A stretch of DNA of 5,603 nt, taken from Bacteroidales bacterium UBA1722. Its GTDB lineage: Bacteria; Bacteroidota; Bacteroidia; Bacteroidales; UBA932. Both the position numbers and the translations under genes were made by a program. The notes below the pieces were generated by a model. The model saw only the letters and a list, made by a program, of their open reading frames with translations. It was not told the DNA's origin and ran no database searches. The stretch lies in assembly GCA_002317435.1 (NCBI GenBank), contig DCIQ01000050.1:2271-7873 (forward strand), given 5' to 3'. Positions 5,372-5,603 of the stretch are shown piece by piece. Positions within the stretch are counted from its first letter, which is position 1. Each line of letters opens with the position of its first letter.

Positions 5372-5603
5372 GTATTCGGGAGAAATCAAGCATGATTTTC
5401 TTCGGATTTCCATCATTCAAGCCTTCCTTATCCTCAGTGTGCTATTATTTTATTACATTTGCGTCAGTTGGGCTGATTGTGTATCTGTTTCTCAGGCTTG
5501 TAGGATAATATTCTTGACTTGGGGGAGGAGCGTTTTCAGACGACTGACATACAAGACGTTACTTGACGTTTATCTTCTAAACTCAAACTTCGCAACTTTG
5601 ATT
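5356..5603. other. Flanking region without a confident gene
   Basis: These 248 bases right of copy B contain no convincing coding sequence. On the minus strand all three frames have stops near the right edge, so an upstream gene could end there unseen. Features visible are a possible 38-residue hydrophobic plus-strand ORF (5392-5508), two GACGTT sites ten bases apart (5555-5560, 5565-5570), and a stretch at 5581-5598 that resembles the end of the MITE-like element. This region may be the original radA upstream sequence. Confidence 0.5.
5392..5508 (+). CDS. Possible small hydrophobic membrane protein (38 aa)
   Basis: An ATG at 5392-5394 opens 38 codons ending in TAA at 5506-5508, with GGGAG nine bases upstream. 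From about residue 13 the peptide is strongly hydrophobic (VCYYFITFASVGLIVYLF), then RLVG, which would form one membrane segment. It would run opposite to all other genes here and no promoter was found for it. Chance is a serious alternative, because AT-rich sequence easily encodes hydrophobic runs. No known family is recognised. Confidence 0.17.
   Translation: MIFFGFPSFKPSLSSVCYYFITFASVGLIVYLFLRLVG

Noticed and set aside
5339..5416. 25-codon minus-strand frame with an AAGGAAGG motif just upstream
   Set aside because: It runs through the radA promoter box and ends in the leader. It is short and unrecognised, so it is more likely chance than a gene.

Overview
The window most resembles a chromosomal segment of a Bacteroidota species, probably a Bacteroidales gut organism. 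The grounds are Bacteroidota-type promoter boxes (TAnnTTTG at -7) in front of two genes, start codons without convincing Shine-Dalgarno sequences, a secreted GH123-like glycosidase, and an AlbA_2/ATPase regulator of a kind common in that phylum. The assignment rests on these features only, because no species marker is present. All confidently called genes lie on the minus strand and are read from right to left.

Layout by decreasing coordinate (direction of transcription). 5603-5356 is a gene-poor flank whose owner lies outside the window. 5355-5239 is a 117-bp copy of the radA promoter and first 26 codons, which opens a broken 39-residue reading frame. 5173-3671 encodes an AlbA_2 (Schlafen-type) / divergent ATPase / winged-helix protein. 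3657-3445 is a roughly 200-bp, hairpin-rich, MITE-like repeat. 3379-3263 is the second, functional copy of the 117-bp repeat, followed by intact radA (3342-1912) and yqeY (1887-1435), 24 bases apart and probably one operon. A short intergenic region with its own promoter then leads into a GH123-like secreted glycoside hydrolase that runs off the left edge.

The most unusual structure is the arrangement at radA. The AlbA_2 gene and the hairpin element together are bracketed by near-perfect 117-bp direct repeats of the radA 5' end, with one synonymous difference. The copy next to radA rebuilds a complete gene with a -7 promoter box. The distal copy leaves a radA stub and its promoter pointing into the AlbA_2 gene. 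This is what an integration at the 5' end of a housekeeping DNA-repair gene would look like if the gene were repaired by sequence brought in or duplicated. No integrase or transposase is visible, so the mechanism is unknown.

Working together: RadA (branch migration and recombination) and YqeY (GatB-related) form a conserved housekeeping pair. The AlbA_2 protein is an accessory regulator or defence-like gene that may borrow the radA promoter. The glycosidase belongs to a separate nutrient-acquisition unit.
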